DNA of 7,642 nt from Paraktedonobacter sp034438135 (GTDB lineage Bacteria > Chloroflexota > Ktedonobacteria > Ktedonobacterales > Ktedonobacteraceae), in NCBI GenBank assembly GCA_034438135.1, contig DAOTTL010000120.1, positions 1 to 7,642 of the forward strand, given 5' to 3'. The notes below the pieces were generated by a model, which made no database searches, was not told the DNA's origin, and was given only the letters and a program-made list of their open reading frames with translations. Shown one piece after another: positions 1 to 4,439 of the stretch; the stretch's first letter is position 1; each line of letters starts with the position of its first letter. Both the position numbers and the translations under genes were made by a program.

Positions 1-1
1 A

Positions 2-496
2 CTGACCATAGCCCCGTTGATCTTTCTTCTCTTCCGGTACATTCAACACGTGAGCAATTGCCGTACACATAAAACAACTGGCTTTGTGGCCATCACACCT
101 GATGGTACTTTGTTGCACAATTATATCAAAAACAGCTATTTTTGCTTGTTGATGCATCTCCTCAGTAAAATGTTCTCCGCCTTCAAGAAAGATATCTGCG
201 AATTGTTTAAGTTTCTCTTCATGAGTGTCTATGGTGCTTAAAAGAGCATTGTACGCACCGCTTTCAGCATGTAGTGCATCGCTGCCTGATGCCCCCTGAA
301 TATCTCCAAACCATTCACCAGTCGCTAACGTTGCTTTAGAACCCTCTTCTCTACTATCTCTCACGACAGACTTCTCAATGGACGAAGTGGTTTTTCGCCC
401 TGGCTCTTCTATGGAGGCCTTCTTTGTGGTGAAGTCTATAATATCTGGCTCTGCGTGCGGTGTTTTCTCTTCCAGGAAGCCGTTTGGGGCATGCTC
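2..496 (-). CDS. Unrecognised protein, 3'-partial at the window edge, 5' end probably decayed
   Basis: An uninterrupted minus-strand frame of 165 codons runs from just after a TAA (497-499) off the left edge, so its C-terminus is not in the window. I do not recognise the family. The first ~55 residues are rich in Lys, Glu, Ser and Thr and look disordered. From about residue 60 (GEWFGDIQG) it looks folded, with a helical stretch (residues ~92-128) and then a C-x2-H-x3-C-x2-C cluster (C134, H137, C141, C144) that could bind zinc. No good start codon lies in the open part: a GTG at 362-364 has only a weak GAGAAG upstream. The same frame continues upstream past two stops (TAA 497-499, TAG 545-547) to tandem ATGs at 578-583, which suggests a gene inactivated by nonsense mutations. 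The alternative is an intact gene with a non-ATG start. Coding is judged from the long open frame and sensible composition. Confidence 0.6.
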
Positions 497-579
497 TTAG
501 CACTTTTTATTATCGGGTGCCTTTGTTTGATGCTTTTTCTCTCCCTACCTCTTCCATTGGCATTTTTCTTTAGCCTGCA

Positions 580-723
580 TCATCCACTGAAAACAATATG
601 CGACCATGAAATAGATGATACAACGTAAAGGTGAAAGTTCTCATGAGGAGTATGGATTGAACATTCAGCGACATTTCCTTCAATAACACTCAAAGTTGGG
701 ATCCTTCTTCCCAAAGCGTCCAT
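580..723 (-). CDS. Short open frame, 47 residues, unknown function, possibly a gene remnant
   Basis: A minus-strand frame from ATG (721-723) to TGA (580-582) encodes 47 residues, beginning MDALGRRIPTLSVIEGN and ending SWSHIVFSG. The frame stays open upstream to a TAG at 760-762, which adds 12 residues (including EIEENELLAC) that read like protein, so the true N-terminus may be missing. No convincing Shine-Dalgarno precedes the ATG. The TGA overlaps an ATG of the next frame in an ATGA arrangement (580-583), as in translationally coupled genes. It lies between the TPR fragment and the left-edge gene on the same strand. I recognise no family. It could be a real small gene, the C-terminal remnant of a larger one, or chance. 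Confidence 0.35.
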   Translation of the reverse strand: MDALGRRIPTLSVIEGNVAECSIHTPHENFHLYVVSSISWSHIVFSG

Positions 724-804
724 ACAAGCAAGTAGTTCATTTTCTTCTATCTCAGTTCTCTAATTCAGATCATCACCCTCTTTATGCTCTAAAATTAGTG
801 TCTA

Positions 805-1278
805 CTACATGAGTTGCTCCTTTATCATATGAAGTGCTATAGTTTCTGAATGCTCGGGACCGTAGATACTGGTTCTAATAGCAAGAGCTTGACCTAAGAA
901 ATGCCGGGCATCTCTTAGAGAACCTTGCATCCCAGAGAGAATCGCCAGATTTGCAAAGCAAGTAGCGATATCGGGATGTTCTTCTCCAGATAATTGCCTG
1001 GTAATTTGTATGGCTCTCTCGAAATAAGCTTTTGCTTCATTGAATTTTCCCTGGCCCATACTGCTCCCAGCAAGCTTGAGAAGAGTTTGGGCAACGCTGC
1101 TGTGATCAGGTCCAAACACGTTTTCACGTAGTAATAAAGCACATAGTAAATGAGTCTCAGCCTCTTGGTAGAAACGCTGCCTCAGCACATGTGCACCCAA
1201 ACCATTGAGACTTTCTGCTATTGATGGATGATCTGGATCCAATCGTCGCTGTCGTATATCCAGTGCCTGCTGAAAATA
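805..1278 (-). pseudogene. 5'-truncated tetratricopeptide (kinesin light chain-type) repeat protein, C-terminal part
   Basis: This is the C-terminal end of a TPR protein, a family of helical-repeat scaffolds for protein-protein contacts. Three exact 42-residue repeats are visible, opening with DPDHPSIAES, GPDHSSVAQT and GEEHPDIATC, followed by a closing GPEHSETIAL and a natural-looking C-terminus at the TAG (805-807). Each unit has the QxxFxEAxxxFxxALxIR-like second helix of kinesin-light-chain TPRs. Such repeats often form the C-terminal part of bacterial NB-ARC/STAND-type regulators, but no NTPase domain is present here, so the parent architecture is unknown. The repeat can be followed upstream of the nominal TTG at 1240-1242 (YFQQALDIRQRR) to about 1278, where similarity stops abruptly and integrase sequence on the other strand begins. 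With no proper start, missing upstream repeats and a junction inside a repeat, it is best called a gene fragment. Confidence 0.83.
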
Positions 1279-1279
1279 G

Positions 1280-1402
1280 GAGATTCTGGGGCACAGTCAG
1301 ATTAGTCTGACCCTGGATACCTACTCGCACGTGCTGCCTTCCTTGCAGGCTGAAGCTGTCAACCGCCTGGGAACACTGTTGTCTACCCGGGTCGCTGAAT
1401 AG
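1280..1402 (+). pseudogene. C-terminal remnant of a tyrosine recombinase (phage-type integrase)
   Basis: Forty plus-strand codons before a TAG (1400-1402) read EILGHSQISLTLDTYSHVLP and continue with an amphipathic tail (AEAVNRLGTLL). This is the signature of the catalytic C-terminus of tyrosine recombinases: the LGH box carrying the conserved histidine, followed by the nucleophile tyrosine in DTYSHV (codon 1322-1324). The rest of the protein, including the two catalytic arginines, is absent, because the frame meets a TAG at 1277-1279 and the sequence beyond belongs to the TPR fragment on the opposite strand. It cannot encode an active enzyme. Its 3' end points at the 3' end of the tRNA-Arg gene 87 bp away, as expected for an integrase next to its attachment site. 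The integrase-family assignment is confident; which element it came from cannot be told. Confidence 0.85.
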
Positions 1403-1460
1403 GAGCGTTGCTGTCAAAGCTGAACAGTAAAGAGAAAAGCATCAAGCTGGAGAACGCATC

Positions 1461-1481
1461 AAGCCACTTGAGAAGCGGCTT
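1461..1481 (-). other. Hairpin just downstream of the tRNA 3' end
   Basis: Nine-base arms AAGCCACTT (1461-1469) and AAGCGGCTT (1473-1481) pair at eight of nine positions around a three-base loop. On the minus strand it begins 8 nt after the tRNA discriminator base, so it could help 3' processing or termination. No T-run follows on either strand, so it is not a canonical intrinsic terminator. It also lies where the element end (att side) would be expected. Confidence 0.35.
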
Positions 1482-1488
1482 CACGAAG

Positions 1489-1561
1489 TGAGGCTGGGCG
1501 GACTCGAACCGCCGACGCACGGTTTAGGAAACCGACGCTCTATCCACTGAGCTACAGCCTC
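1489..1561 (-). tRNA. tRNA-Arg (anticodon CCU)
   Basis: The minus strand folds into a full cloverleaf. The acceptor stem GAGGCTG/CAGCCTC has 7 perfect pairs, and the discriminator A is at 1489. The D arm is GCTC-AGTGGATA-GAGC. The anticodon loop TTCCTAA sits on a stem with four good pairs and a T-T mismatch at the outermost position. The variable loop has five bases, and the T arm is GGCGG-TTCGAGT-CCGCC with five perfect pairs. Anticodon CCT decodes AGG arginine. CCA is not encoded (ACTT follows). The gene appears intact. Its 3' end faces the integrase remnant, and tRNA 3' ends are common integration targets, so this is the likely attachment site of the element on its left. Confidence 0.97.
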
Positions 1562-1570
1562 TTCACGCAT

Positions 1571-1600
1571 ATTCTACCATACTCGTCAATTGTACCGCAA
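1571..1600 (-). promoter_or_regulatory. Probable promoter of tRNA-Arg
   Basis: On the minus strand TTGCGG (1595-1600) and TAGAAT (1571-1576) are 18 bp apart, and TGG immediately before the hexamer makes an extended -10. The hexamer ends 9 bp before the first tRNA base, which fits transcription starting at or just before the tRNA. The -10 element is strong and the -35 moderate. Confidence 0.65.
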
Positions 1601-1688
1601 ACCCCCTTGAGAAGCCGCCGCAGACCCTTTTATTCTTGACAAGCTCAGCAATCACAAATGACTCAAAAACACCCCAAAAATGGAGAAA

Positions 1689-1716
1689 CCGTCGCTCTTG
1701 AACACATGAACGACGG
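1689..1716. repeat. Imperfect inverted repeat, possible weak minus-strand terminator
   Basis: Arms CCGTCGCTCTTG (1689-1700) and CATGAACGACGG (1705-1716) pair at 10 of 12 positions around AACA, with a six-pair GC-rich base. On the minus strand it is followed by a T-rich but interrupted tract (TTTCTCCATTTTT), so it might weakly terminate leftward transcription from the remnant at 1808-2021 before it reaches the tRNA promoter. The function is inferred. Confidence 0.3.
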
Positions 1717-1807
1717 CTAAAACCCTGTAACCTCAAACCATTCACCGGGCTAAGGTACACTCTTTTTACTCCTCAAAATCACACCGCCGAAACTTACGCT
1801 CTAGCCC

Positions 1808-2021
1808 TTATCCGAACATTCCATCAGACTTGTTATACTTCTGTTTAGAGGCTTTATTCAACCTGTTTATAGACGAGAATGTCTCCTGATCCTTACGAGC
1901 ATCTCGGCTCTTGAAGTCCTTCAGGTATTCCTCTGTAAAACACTACCAGGAAATTGAGTTCCAATAGATCGTCCAACTTATAGCTCGGGTGATCTATTGC
2001 ATCAGCACCTGCCACTGTATC
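1808..2021 (-). pseudogene. Possible frameshifted gene remnant, unknown family
   Basis: Two minus-strand frames abut in a way that suggests one decayed gene. The upstream frame (2021 down to the TAA at 1893-1895) contains ADAIDHPSYKLDDLLELNF. The downstream frame (1942 down to the TAA at 1808-1810, 44 residues) contains FTEEYLKDFKSRDARKDQ and ends KQKYNKSDGMFG. A one-base shift near 1943-1960 would join them into a single hydrophilic helical segment. No start codon with a Shine-Dalgarno is visible, and upstream codons in frame contain stops (for example 2022-2024). I do not recognise the sequence. The composition looks like coding DNA, but chance cannot be ruled out at this length. Confidence 0.3.
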
Positions 2022-2103
2022 TTACCGCCTCTACTCTGTTTGAGCTATTTCAGCAAAAATTCGGCCAGTTCCCCCCAAACATTTCCCCTTCGAGCAATAG
2101 ATC
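1962..2103. repeat. Three copies of CAATAGATC, one inverted
   Basis: CAATAGATC occurs at 1962-1970 and 2095-2103 on the plus strand, and as its inverse GATCTATTG at 1991-1999. The inverted copy and the right copy share 11 bases (TGATCTATTGC, 1990-2000, against 2094-2104). The first pair could form a 9-bp stem with a 20-nt loop. Role unknown. Confidence 0.5.
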
Positions 2104-2125
2104 AATCACTTCTATTCCCCCTACT

Positions 2126-2350
2126 CTACTTGTTGCCTCCGTCGCTTTCTCGTGCAGACGATTTTCCTTCTTCCTGATCGTAATCCAGCTCAACTACCTG
2201 CTCCGTACGCAAATTAACCCGGCGTGTGCCCACTGGCGGTTCCGTTACTTTAGCCCCCGGCATTGAGGTCGGCCAGGATGGCAAAACTGGACGCTTCCTC
2301 TCAACTATCTCTGGCCTCTGACCCTCATTCTGACTCTGAATCTCTTCCAA
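2126..2350 (-). CDS. Small hydrophilic protein of unknown function, 74 residues
   Basis: I do not recognise this protein. The frame ends at TAG (2126-2128). The start chosen is the TTG at 2348-2350 because a perfect AGGAGG (2360-2365) lies 9 nt upstream, and a promoter (2376-2405) sits just ahead of that. A TTG at 2396-2398 in the same frame would begin 15 bp upstream of the -10 element, so it is unlikely. The product is very polar: an N-terminal Glu/Gln-rich stretch, a proline-rich middle (residues 21-40, with PVLPSWPTSMPG), a probably ordered core RRVNLRTEQVVELDYD (43-58), and an acidic/serine tail. There is no signal peptide, membrane segment or cysteine. It is divergent from the sigma-factor operon on its right and separated from it by repeats and a palindrome, so it may be co-regulated with that operon. 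Coding is supported by the aligned promoter and ribosome binding site more than by homology. Confidence 0.6.
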   Translation of the reverse strand: MEEIQSQNEGQRPEIVERKRPVLPSWPTSMPGAKVTEPPVGTRRVNLRTEQVVELDYDQEEGKSSARESDGGNK

Positions 2351-2359
2351 AATAAAGTT

Positions 2360-2365
2360 CCTCCT
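2360..2365 (-). promoter_or_regulatory. Consensus Shine-Dalgarno that decides the TTG start
   Basis: The minus strand reads AGGAGG here, fully complementary to the 16S rRNA tail, 9 nt before the TTG at 2348-2350. It selects that TTG over the longer frame. Confidence 0.7.
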
Positions 2366-2375
2366 CTTTTTTTCT

Positions 2376-2405
2376 ATTGTAACATGAAGCTGATCCAATA
2401 TTCAA
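2376..2405 (-). promoter_or_regulatory. Sigma-70-type promoter of the small minus-strand gene
   Basis: TTGAAT (2400-2405) and TACAAT (2376-2381) are separated by 18 bp on the minus strand, each close to consensus. Initiation would fall about 7 bp past the -10, giving a leader of roughly 20 nt that carries the AGGAGG. The -35 overlaps the palindrome at 2403-2414, so a repressor there could block polymerase. Confidence 0.6.
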
Positions 2406-2414
2406 AACGTTTTG
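2403..2414. promoter_or_regulatory. 12-bp perfect palindrome overlapping a -35 box, candidate operator
   Basis: CAAAACGTTTTG is a perfect two-fold palindrome. It overlaps the -35 of the promoter at 2376-2405 by three bases and adjoins a copy of the GTGAAACC repeat. Position and symmetry suggest a binding site for a dimeric regulator. Which protein would bind is unknown. Confidence 0.45.
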
Positions 2415-2523
2415 TGAAACCTTCAGGGCCTCGCAAAGTCCTTCTCTTCCCCACCCACCCTGAAAGAGGGAAAAAGTTTGACCACTACTGAGCCATGACT
2501 TTTGCGAAACCCTGTGAAACCCT
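2410..2523. repeat. Repeated TTTTGYGAAACC / GYGAAACCCT motif
   Basis: TTTTGTGAAACC (2410-2421) and TTTTGCGAAACC (2500-2511) differ by one base. The second copy is followed head-to-tail by another unit, so GCGAAACCCT (2504-2513) and GTGAAACCCT (2514-2523) form a tandem 10-bp repeat, one helical turn apart. The spacing suits cooperative binding by a regulator in the region between the divergent small gene and the sigma operon. Confidence 0.5.
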
Positions 2524-2547
2524 CCCCCTACAATCTCACCTTCCCTC

Positions 2548-2569
2548 ACCATAGAAAACAGTCTATGGT
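2548..2569. repeat. Perfect inverted repeat upstream of the sigma-factor operon
   Basis: ACCATAGA (2548-2555) and TCTATGGT (2562-2569) are perfect eight-base inverted arms around AAACAG. It lies about 125 bp before the sigma-factor start, just upstream of an AT-rich stretch (TATGCTATAT). This could be an operator or a small hairpin. There is no T-run, so it is not a terminator. Confidence 0.45.
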
Positions 2570-2607
2570 ATGCTATATCCAGAGACAACTTCAAAAACTT
2601 TCCACTT

Positions 2608-2636
2608 TTGCTGTCACCAGAAAGAATAGCTAATAC
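2608..2636 (+). promoter_or_regulatory. Weak candidate promoter of the sigma-factor operon
   Basis: TTGCTG (2608-2613) and TAATAC (2631-2636) are 17 bp apart, but each matches only about half of the sigma-70 consensus. If used, the leader would be about 50 nt. The operon may instead depend on an alternative sigma factor, possibly its own product. Confidence 0.25.
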
Positions 2637-2694
2637 ACAGGGACAAAATACAAATGAGCATCTCTATGCTTCTCTAAAAATTGGGGGAAACACT

Positions 2695-3438
2695 ATGATA
2701 GATCCGCACGACCCCACTCTAAAAGACAATCTGAGCCGGAGAACACCTGAGGGACGCTATGAAATCAGCGAAATCCAAATTGTACAGGCTATCCGCTCTT
2801 TCCATGGACAAGGGGACATCGAAACAAGCCAGATGCTAAGTACAGTTCTGCTTGGACGCTGTAGCCCTGAGTTCCAACGCCATACCTGGGGACTTCGCCA
2901 CCGACCCGAATTACGCGAGGAGGCTATGGCTAATATGGCCGAACACTTGCTGCGCGAAGCCCTCAATCCTAAAGAACTCTTTATGACACAGAACTTTATT
3001 CACTATGCCCGCTGCCTCTGTGTCGATGAATTTAATCGGATCCTCCGTCAGGAAGGCTTGCGTTACCAACGAGACGCTGAAGGACACCCAACCGGTCGCC
3101 CACATCATGTACCACGCTCTCTTATGGAACCCTTGCAACCATCTCCCGTCGATGGCGAATCCCCTCCCGGATCCGATGTCGCCGATCCACTCGATCAGTA
3201 CGAACACTTGCATGCAAATGAGGAAAGCCTGCGTATCCTGACCCTCCTCTCTGATCCCCTGGATCGCAAAATTATGGTCCTGCGTGCGATCGAGGGCATG
3301 AAATGGGACGATATCGCCTCTATTTGCAAACGTACCGAACGCACTATTCGCCTGCGCTATGAAAAAGCACGCTCTTATCTGCGCGAGTGCCTGGCTCGTG
3401 AACAAGCCGCCAGATTTCGTACCGCACAGTTCCAGTAA
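2695..3438 (+). CDS. Sigma-70-family RNA polymerase sigma factor (ECF-like)
   Basis: The predicted cytoplasmic product has 247 residues and probably directs RNA polymerase to a specific promoter set. Residues ~185-235 match sigma region 4: LDRKIMVLRAIEGMKWDDIA, then a recognition helix (RTERTIRLRYEKARSYLRE), the usual helix-turn-helix that reads the -35. Residues ~75-120 resemble region 2, including YARCLCVDEFNRILR, like the region 2.3-2.4 end of ECF factors. A Pro-rich linker (residues ~130-168) joins the halves, and there is no region 1.1 or region 3. The ATG at 2695 is chosen because GGGGGA (2683-2688) lies 6 nt upstream. A TTG at 2608 in the same frame lacks a ribosome binding site and would add 29 unlikely residues. 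The region 2 match is weak, so a sigma-like regulator is the fallback. An HTH protein follows 21 nt after the stop, suggesting a regulatory pair. Confidence 0.78.
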   Translation: MIDPHDPTLKDNLSRRTPEGRYEISEIQIVQAIRSFHGQGDIETSQMLSTVLLGRCSPEFQRHTWGLRHRPELREEAMANMAEHLLREALNPKELFMTQNFIHYARCLCVDEFNRILRQEGLRYQRDAEGHPTGRPHHVPRSLMEPLQPSPVDGESPPGSDVADPLDQYEHLHANEESLRILTLLSDPLDRKIMVLRAIEGMKWDDIASICKRTERTIRLRYEKARSYLRECLAREQAARFRTAQFQ

Positions 3439-3459
3439 ACAGGAAAAGAGGATACTCAT

Positions 3460-4053
3460 ATGAATTCTCATGAACTATTCCAAATAAAAATGGCCTGGCT
3501 GGTTGCTGAAGAAGCTGGCGATACTCAAGCCAAACTCACGCTCTTACACAACTATCCCGACCTCCAGGATGCTCTGATCGATTTCGTGGCAGCCTATCAC
3601 GCAACCAGTCCAGCCGGATCCGAACCAGCCATTCTTCCCATCACTCAACGCGCTATGCAACACGCCCTGGAACATATCTTCAAACTCCAGGTTCCTACCC
3701 TCAGCGCACATACTCTCCGCGAACTACGCACTGGTCGCGGCCTCACTCTGATGGCCACAGCCCGTAGCTTGAACCTGGGCGTAGATGTGTGGAAAAAATT
3801 TGAAGATGGCCTGATCGAACTCCAGAGCCTCGGCGAACGCCAACTCTCTCGCCTGGCCACTTTTTTTCAGATTACCTCCGAACAGTTTGGAAACCTACTC
3901 AATCAGAGCCAACCCACCATCGGTATGAACCGTCGCCAGACCGCTGAGGCCGCCAGACACGAACAACAGGGCTCATCCCGTCAGAGTTTCTCTGAAGCCC
4001 TCGCTAAAAGTACGATGTCCAGCAAAGAGAAACAAATCTGGCTGGAACAATGA
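3460..4053 (+). CDS. HTH-containing regulator partnered with the sigma factor
   Basis: The product has 197 residues and looks soluble. Residues ~83-148 resemble an XRE/Cro-type helix-turn-helix fold: TLRELRTGRGLTLMATARSL, followed by NLGVDVWKKFEDG and a run ending in SRLATFFQITSEQFGNLL, which matches the usual last helices of that domain. The N-terminal ~50 residues (AWLVAEEAGDTQAKLTLLHN onward) form short helices resembling small docking modules. The C-terminal ~45 residues are polar and probably disordered. The ATG at 3460 follows AGAGGA (3447-3452) by 7 nt. It lies 21 nt after the sigma-factor stop on the same strand, and a strong terminator follows, so the two form an operon. A role as partner or antagonist of the sigma factor is inferred from this layout. 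No transmembrane segment or zinc-binding anti-sigma motif is present, so it would be a cytosolic regulator. DNA binding is likely but not certain. Confidence 0.72.
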   Translation: MNSHELFQIKMAWLVAEEAGDTQAKLTLLHNYPDLQDALIDFVAAYHATSPAGSEPAILPITQRAMQHALEHIFKLQVPTLSAHTLRELRTGRGLTLMATARSLNLGVDVWKKFEDGLIELQSLGERQLSRLATFFQITSEQFGNLLNQSQPTIGMNRRQTAEAARHEQQGSSRQSFSEALAKSTMSSKEKQIWLEQ

Positions 4054-4072
4054 ATCTCCTAATATGAGTCAC

Positions 4073-4119
4073 CCTGATTTTCCAAATCAGGACAAAAGGC
4101 GTTCGACCTGCTATGCAGG
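4073..4119 (+). repeat. Two small hairpins after the HTH gene
   Basis: CCTGATTT/AAATCAGG (4073-4080 and 4084-4091) is a perfect 8-bp stem with loop TCC. CCTGC/GCAGG (4107-4111 and 4115-4119) is a perfect 5-bp stem with loop TAT. Neither is followed by a T-run. They may protect the 3' end of the operon mRNA. The role is inferred. Confidence 0.4.
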
Positions 4120-4139
4120 CCGCCTCGCCCCCTTTTCTT

Positions 4140-4203
4140 AAGAAGAAGCGAGTCTGGTTGACGGGAAACATGCCCCACCAACCAGACTCGCCTCTTCTTT
4201 TTT
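4140..4203 (+). terminator. Strong intrinsic terminator of the sigma/HTH operon
   Basis: Arms of 21 bases (4140-4160 and 4179-4199) pair with a single A-C mismatch. The GC-rich core GCGAGTCTGGTTG pairs perfectly, and six T residues (4198-4203) follow. The 18-nt loop contains GGG and CCCC and may pair further. An outer pair (GCCGCC near 4119-4124, GGCGGC near 4214-4219) could extend the structure. It lies 87 nt past the HTH stop and separates this operon from ffh. Confidence 0.92.
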
Positions 4204-4387
4204 CGGAGGGAAGGGCGGCTTTGCAAGCCACTGAAAAACGTGAGATGATGCGTATGTTCAGGGTGAGGCAGCTGCGATCAAATATAGCCAAAGAGTAAAG
4301 CAATGTGACATTTAAGTATGTTAATCGATTGTAATAGTGAGGCATGTTTTCAGGGGAAAACTCTCTATCAAAAAAAGTGAAGAGACG

Positions 4388-4396
4388 TGATATAAT
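4388..4396 (+). promoter_or_regulatory. Extended -10 promoter of ffh
   Basis: TGATATAAT is a perfect TATAAT hexamer (4391-4396) preceded by TGn, an extended -10. No good -35 is seen at 16-18 bp, which extended -10 promoters tolerate. Initiation near 4403 gives a leader of about 37 nt carrying the ribosome binding site. The promoter lies inside the longest open frame (from 4344), which argues that translation starts at 4440. Confidence 0.65.
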
Positions 4397-4439
4397 TGGG
4401 GAAATTTTAGTTGTTAGGCGGAGAGAGGATCACGCATTT

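Larger units (their letters stand above)
1562..2125. other. Gene-poor region between tRNA-Arg and the small gene
   Basis: Apart from the tRNA promoter, the inverted repeat near 1700, the possible gene remnant (1808-2021) and three copies of a 9-base word (1962-2103), I see no supported gene here. Open frames on either strand are short, overlap these signals or are antisense to the remnant, and none has a convincing ribosome binding site. Confidence 0.55.
2351..2694. other. Divergent intergenic region with promoters and repeats, no gene
   Basis: About 340 bp separate the small minus-strand gene from the sigma-factor start. The region holds the minus promoter, the palindrome, the GAAACC repeats, an inverted repeat (2548-2569) and a weak possible plus promoter (2608-2636). 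An open frame crosses 2325-2594 on the minus strand but has no ribosome binding site and overlaps these signals, so it is not called. Confidence 0.6.
4054..4439. other. Intergenic region between the sigma operon and ffh
   Basis: The region holds two short hairpins, the operon terminator and the ffh promoter. I see no gene. Frames here lack ribosome binding sites, and the long minus-strand frame across 4004-4345 runs through the terminator. No SRP RNA core is recognisable despite the closeness to ffh. Confidence 0.6.

Noticed and set aside
17..241. Plus-strand frame of 74 codons at the left edge
   Set aside because: It is antisense to the better-supported minus-strand frame 2-496 and has no ribosome binding site.
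1157..1417. Minus-strand frame of 86 codons across the TPR/integrase junction
   Set aside because: It is a shadow: it runs antisense to the integrase tail and out of frame with the TPR repeats, which are recognisable in another frame.
1467..1615. CTTGAGAAGC repeated on both sides of the tRNA (1467-1476 and 1606-1615) as att direct repeats
   Set aside because: At only 10 bp, with one copy upstream of the tRNA 5' end, it does not fit an attachment core, which should overlap the tRNA 3' half. Probably chance.
1563..1760. Minus-strand frame of 65 codons next to the tRNA
   Set aside because: It runs through the tRNA promoter and ends two bases before the tRNA, with no homology and no ribosome binding site.
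1989..2266. Plus-strand frames of 62 and 89 codons
   Set aside because: They are antisense to the small minus-strand gene and the possible remnant, and their composition (Ser, Leu, Pro, Phe) is typical of antisense reading.
2325..2594. Minus-strand frame of 89 codons
   Set aside because: It covers the promoter, palindrome and repeats of the intergenic region and overlaps the small gene out of frame, with no supporting signals.
2911..3471. Minus-strand frame of 186 codons
   Set aside because: It is antisense to the sigma-factor gene, which has region 4 homology and a ribosome binding site.
4004..4345. Minus-strand frame of 113 codons
   Set aside because: It reads through the 21-bp terminator stem and overlaps the HTH gene end. 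No homology.
4054..4439. An SRP RNA gene beside ffh
   Set aside because: The hairpins here do not show the conserved SRP RNA apical core (the GGAAGCAGCC-like tetraloop region), and the main hairpin has terminator features.
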